Shown: in pieces, positions 17,348 to 23,770 of the stretch
Layout of the letters: every line of letters begins with the position of its first letter
How positions within the stretch are numbered: the first letter of the stretch is position 1
Assembly (NCBI RefSeq): GCF_001758365.1
Contig: NZ_LZFO01000011.1
Span: 1-64,000 of the forward strand
Direction of reading: 5' to 3'
Length of the DNA stretch: 64,000 bases
From: Clostridium acetireducens DSM 10703
GTDB taxonomy: Bacteria > Bacillota > Clostridia > Clostridiales > Clostridiaceae
Translations under genes and position numbers: made by a program
Notes under the pieces: generated by a model
Databases searched by the model: none
Seen by the model: the letters and a program-made list of their open reading frames with translations, nothing else
Told to the model about the DNA's origin: nothing

Positions 17348-17726
17348 CGGATCATCAATTACCTTTCAGTAACTGCCAGACTATATCTTCAACCAATTTT
17401 TTTCAAATAACTTGGTTGTCGGGTACTTCGGAAAACCTCAAATTCCTACAGACCTCATAAGCTTGCAATTCTTAATTGTTTAGCCTGTTCGTCTTAGTCG
17501 TTGAACCTTCTCCAACTTTTCAGTACAGGAGCTCGGCTGCTGATTATCCAATACACTTAACTTTTCAATCTATCACACTTACCGTTTCCAGTTATGTTGT
17601 AGAGTAAGTATCTCTAAGGAAGTTCCAGCAATTCACCCGATTTTCAATAAAGGTTACCCTTTAAGGGACCCTTCAAATAACCTATCTAAGAAGTTGTAAT
17701 ACTCCTTGAGGTTGATTATTTGCTTG
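17348..17726 (-). ncRNA. Group I intron (IA-like) in the flagellin gene
   Basis: The minus strand carries the group I core in order. P element AATTGCTGGAA (17623-17633), Q element AATCAGCAGCCGAGC (17531-17545), R element GTTCAACGACTA (around 17495-17506) and S element AAGATATAGTC (17379-17389). P3 pairs TCGGGT/ACCCGA (17635-17640 with 17419-17424), P7 pairs GACTA/TAGTC, and P8 AACCAA/TTGGTT. The ~70 nt between R and the 3' strand of P3 fit the P7.1/P7.2 domain of subgroup IA. The 3' end is the G at 17348. The 5' splice site is inferred after GGCT at 17727. There is no ORF inside except the flagellin tail. Confidence 0.85.
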
Positions 17727-19361
17727 AGCCAACATAGCTTGAGCTGCTTGTTGTAATATATTGTTCTTGCTGAATGTCATCATTTCTTTAGCCATGTCTA
17801 CGTCTCTAATTCTTGATTCTGCTGCTTGTAAGTTTTCTGATGAAGTTCCTAAGTTGTTTATTGTGTGTTCTAATCTATTTTGAACAGCACCAAGTTTTGA
17901 TCTTTCATCAGATACTTTATCTATAGCTGCTTGTACTGTTGTTACTGCCTTTGCAGCCTTTGTAGCATCTGAAACATCTAGAGATGATTCAGCCATAGCA
18001 TTATCTGTTCCATTAGTTACAACTTTATCTGCTGTAAATCCTTCTCCACCTTTTGCTGATGAAATTCCAAGAGCTTCAGATCTCATATCTGAAAGACTTA
18101 AAGCCATTGATTGATGTTCATTAGCTCCTACTTGGAATGTTAATGAACTATCTTGAAGTTTACTTACATTTTCTTGTTCTAAATTAATTGTAATTTCTGA
18201 GTCTTCTGCAGCATCATCAGTCTTAAATGTAAATTTAACTCCATTACTATCGTAGTTAACTGTTTTGTTGTTAACAGCATCTAAAACCATATCTTCTTTA
18301 ACTAATTGTTTTCCATCTTTATCACTTAAAGTTACTGAAAGTGTTTTACTATCTTTATCTAATTTAACATTAACTGATGCAAGACCATTTGGTTTTTGAT
18401 CAGAACTTGTAATTTCAAATCCAGTCATAGTAGATGCTTTTGTAGCATCTGCATCATTTGTTGTCCAATCATTTTTAGTTGCAACATTAGCTGTTGTTAC
18501 ATTTACTGGAGCATCAGCACCTTTAACTAAGTCTAATGTAACTCCTTTTCCATCAACAGCTTTATCAAATTCATCTTTCTTTATTTGGAATGAAATTCCA
18601 TGGTTATCATATGTGTAAGTATCTCCTGCTGCATTTAAAGTCATTTGTTCTGAATCTATTGTCAATTTAGCTGTACCGTCATCAAATTCTCCATCAATTT
18701 TAAAAGTTCCACTAGTCTTATCTGCAGTTATTTTTAGTGTGTTAGCTGCATCATTTTTTAATTTAGTCCAATCAAGTCCTGCAGGATCTGCACCTGTAAA
18801 CTTAACTCCATTTGCAGTTCCATCAGAAGTTATATTAAATTTATAAGCATCTGCATCCCATGCAGCCTTTGGAGCACTTGACATATCTCCATATGATTTA
18901 GCTTTTGCTACAGTTACTGTTGATGCAACACTCTTGTCTGAATGATCGCCATTTAAAAGTTTCATTGTGTTGAATTCAGTTGTGTTACCTATTCTGTTTA
19001 TTTCTGAAGTCAATTGGTTTATTTCCTTTTGGATTTGTCCTCTATCAGCTGTATTGTTAGTATCGTTAGCTGCTTGTACTGATAATTCTCTCATTCTTTG
19101 AAGAATTGAGTGAGTTTCATTTAAAGCACCTTCAGCTGTTTGAATTAATGAGATACCATCTTGAGCGTTTCTTGAAGCTTGGTCAAGACCTCTGATTTGT
19201 CCTCTCATTTTTTCGGAGATTGCTAATCCTGCAGCGTCATCTCCAGCTCTGTTTATTCTTAAACCTGAGCTTAATTTTTCCATTGATTTTCCTGCTCCAT
19301 TGATGTTCATTCCCATCATTCTGTGAGCGTTCATTGCGTTCATATTGTGATTGATAATCAT
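17682..19361 (-). CDS. fliC: Major flagellin, exon 1 plus intron-encoded alternative C-terminus
   Basis: 559-residue flagellin read without splicing. The N-terminal D0/D1 ([34 protein letters not shown]) and C-terminal D1/D0 helices ([20 protein letters not shown]) are conserved around a ~290-residue variable, Ala/Thr/Lys/Asp-rich central domain. The last 14 codons (17682-17726) lie inside the predicted intron. Splicing would replace them with exon 2 and also give a 559-residue protein. AAGGAGGG ribosome-binding site. The codon pattern is more C/G-rich at third positions than that of its neighbours, as expected for a highly expressed gene. Confidence 0.95.
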   Translation of the reverse strand: MIINHNMNAMNAHRMMGMNINGAGKSMEKLSSGLRINRAGDDAAGLAISEKMRGQIRGLDQASRNAQDGISLIQTAEGALNETHSILQRMRELSVQAANDTNNTADRGQIQKEINQLTSEINRIGNTTEFNTMKLLNGDHSDKSVASTVTVAKAKSYGDMSSAPKAAWDADAYKFNITSDGTANGVKFTGADPAGLDWTKLKNDAANTLKITADKTSGTFKIDGEFDDGTAKLTIDSEQMTLNAAGDTYTYDNHGISFQIKKDEFDKAVDGKGVTLDLVKGADAPVNVTTANVATKNDWTTNDADATKASTMTGFEITSSDQKPNGLASVNVKLDKDSKTLSVTLSDKDGKQLVKEDMVLDAVNNKTVNYDSNGVKFTFKTDDAAEDSEITINLEQENVSKLQDSSLTFQVGANEHQSMALSLSDMRSEALGISSAKGGEGFTADKVVTNGTDNAMAESSLDVSDATKAAKAVTTVQAAIDKVSDERSKLGAVQNRLEHTINNLGTSSENLQAAESRIRDVDMAKEMMTFSKNNILQQAAQAMLAQANNQPQGVLQLLR

Positions 19362-19368
19362 AATAAAT

Positions 19369-19402
19369 TCCCTCCTTGATTTTTACATGCACTTCCTTGT
19401 GC
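19369..19402 (-). promoter_or_regulatory. Candidate CsrA-binding leader of major flagellin
   Basis: The mRNA leader has a hairpin GCAC-AAGGAA-GTGC (19389-19402) with GGA in the loop. A second GGA lies in the Shine-Dalgarno AAGGAGGG (19370-19377). This two-site layout mirrors the known CsrA-controlled hag leader of Bacillus. csrA and fliW are encoded at 26.8-27.5 kb. Confidence 0.6.
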
Positions 19403-19435
19403 TAGTATTGTTTTTTATTTATAGTTAAACCCTAA

Positions 19436-19575
19436 GGTTTACTAACTTTTTTTGTTAGTTAAGAATTTAGAGTGAATAGTGAAGAGTATAGGTTGAAATT
19501 TTTTAACAAAGTTAAAAAATTTCTTCAATTACTCTTAACTCTTAACTCTTAACTCTAAACTAAATTTCTCTTAAC
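19436..19575. repeat. Heptad repeats 3' of four-helix-bundle gene
   Basis: Runs built from AACTCTT/AACTCTC/AACTCTA heptads and their complements (TTAAGAG, TAGAGTG) sit between the flagellin leader and the four-helix-bundle gene. Confidence 0.8.
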
Positions 19576-19576
19576 T

Positions 19577-19939
19577 CTAAACTAAATTAATTCTTTCTTT
19601 TGTAGTTTTTACTATAGAACTTAGCATTTTATTGATTTCACTGCAATCCTTGCTTAATTCTTTAAAAATTTTATTGTTAATATACTCAGTTGCACCTAAT
19701 AAATCTAACCAATACTCAGTTTCTGAGCATTCTTTAAGTGCAATGCTAAACTTTGATAAAAAATCCTTTTTACTTTGTGCATAAAGACCTTCTTTAATAT
19801 TTGCACCTATACTTGTTCCTGACTTTAAAATTTGCTTTGAGAGAGTAAACTCTTTTTTATATTTACACAAATACTTGTATAAATCAACTATTTTTACAGC
19901 AAACTTAAATGCCTTATCATAAACTAAACTCTCTCTCAA
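19577..19939 (-). CDS. Four-helix bundle protein (S23 / 23S rRNA intervening-sequence family)
   Basis: 120 residues with the family pattern: VYDKAFKFAVKIVDLYKYL, LSKQILKSGTSIGANIKEG, FSIALKECSETEYWLDLLGA and a final coiled helix. TTG start 8 nt after AGGAGG. Relatives are found in 23S rRNA intervening sequences and as free genes of unknown function, structurally similar to the Avd protein of diversity-generating retroelements. AACTCTT-type heptad repeats lie on both sides (19436-19575 and 20020-20310), suggesting it belongs to a repeat-associated mobile unit. Confidence 0.85.
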   Translation of the reverse strand: MRESLVYDKAFKFAVKIVDLYKYLCKYKKEFTLSKQILKSGTSIGANIKEGLYAQSKKDFLSKFSIALKECSETEYWLDLLGATEYINNKIFKELSKDCSEINKMLSSIVKTTKERINLV

Positions 19940-20330
19940 ATTTTCAACCTCCTAAATTCATAATCTATCTAAAATCTTAGACTTAACCTTATGAATTTAT
20001 TCAGCATCACAACAACTCTCAACTCTTAACTCTCAACTCTTAACTCCTAAAACCTCTACTCCAATAATCGTAAACTCCTAAACTAACTTTACACCCTTTT
20101 CAAAAATTTTTCATCAAAAACTAATCTAAATTTCCCTAAACAAATAAAATAAAATAAAAATCCCTAACTCATCCACTCCAATAATCGTAAACTCCTAAAC
20201 TAACTTTACACCCATCCCAAAAAAAATCAATCCCAGTTTTTCTGAACAAAGAGAAGAAAAACCTCCACAACTCTCAACTCTTCCCTCTCAACTCTTAACT
20301 CCTAAAAGCTCTTAACCCCCAAAAAATTCC
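19940..20330. repeat. Gene-free stretch rich in heptad repeats and a ~42-bp direct repeat
   Basis: Contains AACTCTTAACTCTC-type heptads (20020-20055 and 20268-20310). A direct repeat (CACTCCAATAATCGTAAACT and the following ~20 nt) occurs at about 20056-20095 and 20175-20212. No coding sequence is visible. Confidence 0.65.
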
Positions 20331-20333
20331 ACA

Positions 20334-20377
20334 TTATCCACAGGCTTATCCACATTTTTCCTCTAAACTTATCCACA
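20334..20377 (+). promoter_or_regulatory. Three DnaA boxes
   Basis: Exact TTATCCACA nonamers at 20334-20342, 20346-20354 and 20369-20377, all in the same orientation. Together with the adjoining iterons and AT-rich tract they resemble a replication origin or DnaA-titration site. Confidence 0.75.
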
Positions 20378-20437
20378 CGACATTATTGTCGCAAGTGACA
20401 CGACATATATGTCCTAAGTGATGCGACATATATGTCG
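20378..20437. repeat. Three 23-bp iterons with palindromic core
   Basis: CGACATTATTGTCG at 20378-20391, CGACATATATGTCC at 20401-20414 and CGACATATATGTCG at 20424-20437 start exactly 23 bp apart, about two helical turns. Each is a 14-bp palindrome or near-palindrome separated by AAGTGA-type linkers. Followed by an ~80-bp tract that is almost purely A/T (20441-20520). Confidence 0.85.
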
Positions 20438-20583
20438 CCTAGAATAATTACAAATTTAATAAATATTAATATAATATATAAATTATATAATTATATTCAT
20501 TTTTTTACATTTGTCAAGTACTTATTCAAAAAAAAATTAAAGTTTTTAAAAACCAATAAATAAACTCTCTAATTTTATGCAGC

Positions 20584-20616
20584 ACAAAAAGAGCTGCTGA
20601 AAAACAGCTCTTTTTT
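20584..20616 (-). terminator. Terminator after DUF2922 gene
   Basis: Stem AAAGAGCTG/CAGCTCTTTT with a short A-rich loop, 6 nt past the stop codon. Confidence 0.8.
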
Positions 20617-20621
20617 GGATA

Positions 20622-20837
20622 TTACAGCTTTATTTCTGTCTTAACTCTGTCTAAAATGTAAGCTTCTTTTGAAGAAACCAAGTCTCCACCTTTAGAATTA
20701 AACAAATTCTTTTCTATTATTAAGTTCATTGCTGCTTTTACTTCCTCAGAAGTTACATCACCTTTTGCATTGTTAATAGTTACATTAGATTTTTTACCAT
20801 CCTCATTTAAAAAACTCATAACTAAACTTTTAGCCAT
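20622..20837 (-). CDS. DUF2922 family protein
   Basis: 71 residues with the DUF2922 pattern: LVMSFLNEDGKKSNVTINNA, VTSEEVKAAMNLIIEKNLF and a C-terminal KEAYILDRVKTEIKL. Function unknown. DUF2922 and DUF1659 peptides often occur together in Firmicutes; here they follow two sigma-like genes on the same strand. It starts 21 nt after the DUF1659 stop, with an AAGGGGG ribosome-binding site. Confidence 0.8.
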   Translation of the reverse strand: MAKSLVMSFLNEDGKKSNVTINNAKGDVTSEEVKAAMNLIIEKNLFNSKGGDLVSSKEAYILDRVKTEIKL

Positions 20838-20858
20838 TTTAATTCCCCCTTAATTTTT

Positions 20859-21080
20859 TTATTCTTCTGCCAGCATAGTGTCTTCCTGAAGTTTTACGTT
20901 TACTAGGTCATGGGCTAGTAATGGTTCTAATACCATTGCCACTGCGTAAATATCCTCTGGTTTTGAGTCAATTTTTAATTTAGAGAACTTTTGCCTTCTT
21001 ATAATGTTTTCTCCTTTGTCATTTGTTCCTGCTACATATTCTAATATCATACTATTTTGTAGCTTTGAACTGGTAATCAT
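20859..21080 (-). CDS. DUF1659 family protein
   Basis: 73 residues (LQNSMILEYVAGTNDKGENI, RRQKFSKLKI, EDIYAVAMVLEPLLAHDLV). The pattern of a short beta-rich start followed by one helix matches DUF1659. It lies upstream of the DUF2922 gene and ~150 nt downstream of the second sigma gene, separated by a strong hairpin, so it probably has its own promoter or depends on readthrough. Function unknown. Confidence 0.8.
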   Translation of the reverse strand: MITSSKLQNSMILEYVAGTNDKGENIIRRQKFSKLKIDSKPEDIYAVAMVLEPLLAHDLVNVKLQEDTMLAEE

Positions 21081-21152
21081 ATTATCAACCCCCTCAACCT
21101 TTATATATGCAGTGATAAAAAAAGTTGCCTAGTAATCTAAAATTACTGTATA

Positions 21153-21223
21153 AATAATATTAGGCAAAAATAAAGTTAAATGCTGCAACATAGTATTTAA
21201 CTTTATTTTTGCCTAATATTATT
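21153..21223 (-). terminator. 29-bp perfect hairpin after second sigma gene
   Basis: Arms 21153-21181 and 21195-21223 are exact complements with a 13-nt loop, 7 nt past the sigma stop. The stem is far longer than a usual terminator and could be a transposed palindrome, a processing site, or both. Confidence 0.8.
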
Positions 21224-21230
21224 ACTATAT

Positions 21231-21788
21231 TTAATTATAATACATATGCTTTTTCAAAATCTGCAATATCTTCTTTTTCCTCTTCACACAAAAATTATAG
21301 CTTAAATTATTAATCTTAGCATAGTCTGTTAGCTTTTTCTCATCATAATAAACCCAGTTTATTAATTTTCTGTCTTCCTTTGACAATTTACTTAAAGCTT
21401 TATTAAGCTTGTCCTTTTGTTCTCTTTTCATAATGTATTGCTCTAAATTAAAATTAGATGCTATTGTGTCTATGATTTTACTGCCTTCTGCATTTTCTTT
21501 ATATAAGCTTATATCAAATCTATTTTTGCTTTCACGCCTAATTTTGTTGTAGAAGTTGTTTTTAATAGATTGTATTACATAAGCTGTAAAATTGCTGCCT
21601 TGATTTAAATTGTATTTATTTATAGCTTTTAAAACAGATAGTTTTCCAATTTGTATTAAATCTTCTTTAGAATAATCTCTAAGTTTTACTTTATTACTTT
21701 CTTTAAAAATATATAATTCGTATTTTTTAATTAAAAATTCTATAGCCCTTTTGTTCCCCATTTTAGCTAATTTTACAATTTTATCCAT
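21231..21788 (-). CDS. ECF-like sigma factor, second of pair
   Basis: 185 residues. Region 2 is visible as AIEFLIKKYELYIFKES and EDLIQIGKLSVLKAINKYNL, followed by FTAYVIQSIKNNFYNKIRRE (regions 2.3-2.4). Region 4 follows as LSKLSKEDRKLINWVYYDEK and a C-terminal HTH (YAKINNLSYNFCVKRKKKIL). There is no region 1 or 3, as in ECF and BotR/TcdR-type factors. It is encoded 26 nt downstream of another sigma-like gene, sharing its ending (QILKKH against KILKKH). Confidence 0.78.
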   Translation of the reverse strand: MDKIVKLAKMGNKRAIEFLIKKYELYIFKESNKVKLRDYSKEDLIQIGKLSVLKAINKYNLNQGSNFTAYVIQSIKNNFYNKIRRESKNRFDISLYKENAEGSKIIDTIASNFNLEQYIMKREQKDKLNKALSKLSKEDRKLINWVYYDEKKLTDYAKINNLSYNFCVKRKKKILQILKKHMYYN

Positions 21789-21814
21789 ACAACCTCTCCC
21801 CTTAAAATCAGAAT

Positions 21815-22390
21815 TTAAAAATTATGTTTTTTTAATATTTTAATTAGCTTATTTAATAGCCTAGCTTTTCTTCTAATTACAGTATTGTATTTTTCTTTTG
21901 TTTCTTCTGCTATTTCTTTTATTGTTTTTTCTTCTATAAGCTTGTCTAGTAAAAATTGTTCTTTTTCTGATAAATAAGGTTTTGATATTTTTTTCACTTC
22001 CTCTACATAGTATTCATACAGAGCAAATTTTTCTATAGTGTATTCTTTTTGATATTTTACTGTATATTCATCATTTATATGAATTATATTTTTTGTGTGC
22101 CTTTTGTATTTATTTATAGATGTTCTAAATGCATTGTCTATAGATTTGTAAATAAATGAGTGAAATTCTTTTAAAGTTTTTCCTCTGAATTGGTAGCAAG
22201 CATATACAATTTTTATTTTAATTTCTTGTTTAATGTCTTCACTATACATTTCTATTGATTTTTGTAAATAACGACATTTTGAATTTATATAACCTTGATA
22301 AAACTCTATAAGCTCCTCTATAGCCCTATCGTCTCCTTCCATAATTTTTCGGCAAAACGCTAATACGTTTACACCATTGAAATTCCCCAT
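21815..22390 (-). CDS. ECF-like sigma factor, first of pair
   Basis: 191 residues from the ATG at 22390 (AGAGGTG 8 nt upstream; a GTG at 22399 lies within that site). Region 2: AIEELIEFYQGYINSKCRYL and YSEDIKQEIKIKIVYACYQF. Region 4: LSEKEQFLLDKLIEEKTIKE, then the HTH IAEETKEKYNTVIRRKARLL. It is more like phage/ECF factors than housekeeping sigma. A promoter motif upstream is identical in sequence and spacing to one driving the divergent HTH gene, suggesting autoregulation by this pair. Confidence 0.75.
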   Translation of the reverse strand: MGNFNGVNVLAFCRKIMEGDDRAIEELIEFYQGYINSKCRYLQKSIEMYSEDIKQEIKIKIVYACYQFRGKTLKEFHSFIYKSIDNAFRTSINKYKRHTKNIIHINDEYTVKYQKEYTIEKFALYEYYVEEVKKISKPYLSEKEQFLLDKLIEEKTIKEIAEETKEKYNTVIRRKARLLNKLIKILKKHNF

Positions 22391-22423
22391 ATTATTCACC
22401 TCTTCTATTTATTTTCTTCTATA

Positions 22424-22456
22424 AGTATAGACTAACTTTAAAATGAAAAAGTGACA
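22424..22456 (-). promoter_or_regulatory. Putative ECF promoter of the sigma operon
   Basis: Minus strand: TGTCACTTT (22448-22456), a 15-nt spacer, then GTCTATACT (22424-22432), 34 nt before the ATG. The same two 9-mers and spacing occur on the other strand at 22519-22551. Confidence 0.7.
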
Positions 22457-22518
22457 CATTTTTATAAATTTTATATATTTTTTCCATGAAATTTTTTTCC
22501 ATATTTTTTTTGGATTTA

Positions 22519-22551
22519 TGTCACTTTATTTAATCTTAATTTGTCTATACT
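22519..22551 (+). promoter_or_regulatory. Putative ECF promoter of the HTH gene
   Basis: Plus strand: TGTCACTTT (22519-22527), a 15-nt unrelated spacer, then GTCTATACT (22543-22551), 27 nt before the ATG at 22579. Confidence 0.7.
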
Positions 22552-22578
22552 ATAAAGGGGAAAAATGGGGTGTTTTAT

Positions 22579-22974
22579 ATGAGTAAATATACATTAATGG
22601 AAAATAAAATATTAAATAAAAAAATTAGCAGTGGAGCTTTTAAGCTTTATTTTATACTTTCTAGCTATTGCTTTGGGGAAAAAAATATTTGTTTTCCCTC
22701 CCAAAAGTATTTAGCAAAAAAATTAGATAAAAGCACAAGAACTGTACAAAGATATACAAAAGAATTAAGAGAATGTGGCTTAATAGAAATAGAAAAAGGA
22801 AGACGGGGAATTAATAACTATAAAGTTATGTATTTCAAGAAAAGTATTTATAAAAATGTGGTTAATAAAAACAAGAATTTTAGTAAAAAAAATAAAAGCA
22901 ATGTATTTTGTAGTTTTCCACAAAGAAGTTACGACTTTGAAGCTTTAGAAAAAAAGCTCTTGGGATGGGAGTAG
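22579..22974 (+). CDS. HTH protein with replication-initiator-like N-terminus
   Basis: 131 residues from the ATG at 22579 (GGGGTG 7 nt upstream). The N-terminal winged helix (SGAFKLYFILSSYCFGEKN, SQKYLAKKLDKSTRTVQRYT, LRECGLIEIEKGRRG) resembles DNA-binding domains of phage and plasmid replication initiators. The C-terminal motif YDFEALEKKLLGWE recurs in clostridial HTH proteins. It is divergent from the sigma pair and shares the promoter motif, so it is probably a target of the sigma factor. A role at the iteron cluster 2 kb away is speculative. Confidence 0.7.
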   Translation: MSKYTLMENKILNKKISSGAFKLYFILSSYCFGEKNICFPSQKYLAKKLDKSTRTVQRYTKELRECGLIEIEKGRRGINNYKVMYFKKSIYKNVVNKNKNFSKKNKSNVFCSFPQRSYDFEALEKKLLGWE

Positions 22975-22977
22975 TTT

Positions 22978-23382
22978 TTTGGAGTTAAGAGCTTTTGGGA
23001 GTTAAGAGTTGAGAGTTAAGAGTGGAGAGTTGTGGTGGATTTCTTTCGTGCCTCAAGAAATCTTTGAATTGGGGGAAAATATGGTGAAGTTTTATATTAT
23101 TTTGTTTTGCAAATCCTATATACTGCGATAATGCTATAGATACTGTAACTCTTAACTCCCAAAAGCTCTTAACTCCAAAAAACCCAATCCAAACAAAAAA
23201 AAAGCAAAGTTCCAGCAAAAACAAAATCTTCACCGAAACTCTACCCCAAAATCAAAAATTTTTCGTAATGCAATGGAGAAAAATTCCCCACAACTCCTAA
23301 CTCTTCACCCTCAACTCTTAACTCCCAAAAGCTCTTAACTCCCAAAAGCTCTTAACTCCCAAAAGCTCTTAACTCCCAAAAG
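22978..23382. repeat. Repeat-rich spacer: heptads, dispersed palindrome and 4 x 17-bp tandem repeat
   Basis: Contains TTAAGAG heptads (22983-23030 and 23149-23180), a copy of the AAAAATTTTTCGTAATGCAA element (23252-23290) and four exact tandem copies of CTCTTAACTCCCAAAAG (23315-23382). An 82-codon ORF on the minus strand here is repeat translation, not a gene. Confidence 0.8.
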
Positions 23383-23385
23383 ATC

Positions 23386-23727
23386 CTATATTTTAGTACT
23401 AAACACACCACTATTTTGATACAAATGCTTATTATATTTCTTATTTGCTTGTTGAGATTTGTTTATTTCTGCCATTTGATTTTTTATTTCTTCTTTTTTT
23501 TCAGATAGCAGTTTGTTTATTTTTTTATCTTCTGATAATATGTCTAGATTTTCACATATATTTTTAAATTCTTCTTTTGTATATTTTAATTTTTCTATAT
23601 TATTTATAGTGATTTGTCTTTTTTCTATTAATTTATCTAAATAATCAAAGTCTTCTTTTTCAATGAGTTTTTCCATATCCAATGTTATTTTTTTGAATTC
23701 CAATAAGAATTTTTCTAATTCACTCAT
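23386..23727 (-). CDS. FliT-like flagellar chaperone
   Basis: 113 residues, all-helical and Glu/Lys-rich (EFKKITLDMEKLIEKEDFDY, LDKLIEKRQITINNIEKL). Size, helix content and the position directly after fliD fit FliT, the export chaperone for the filament cap. Sequence identity is weak, as usual for this family. It is the last gene of the motility operon, ending at the 17-bp tandem repeats. The assignment rests mainly on context. Confidence 0.6.
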   Translation of the reverse strand: MSELEKFLLEFKKITLDMEKLIEKEDFDYLDKLIEKRQITINNIEKLKYTKEEFKNICENLDILSEDKKINKLLSEKKEEIKNQMAEINKSQQANKKYNKHLYQNSGVFSTKI

Positions 23728-23770
23728 TAAATCCCACCTTTTGTGGAAATATTAAAATATTCCCTGTATA

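Noticed and set aside
17303-17726. Group II intron
   Set aside because: No domain V-like hairpin or GUGYG start; all motifs fit group I instead.
19424-19443. Operator-like palindrome TAAACC-CTAA-GGTTTA upstream of the flagellin
   Set aside because: Only 6-bp arms and a single copy; may be part of the promoter, but not strong enough to call.
22985-23233. 82-residue ORF on the minus strand
   Set aside because: Mostly translated repeats (STLNSQLLTPK) with no ribosome-binding site; it overlaps the heptad region.
23315-23382. CRISPR array
   Set aside because: The 17-bp repeats are contiguous with no spacers, and no cas genes are present.
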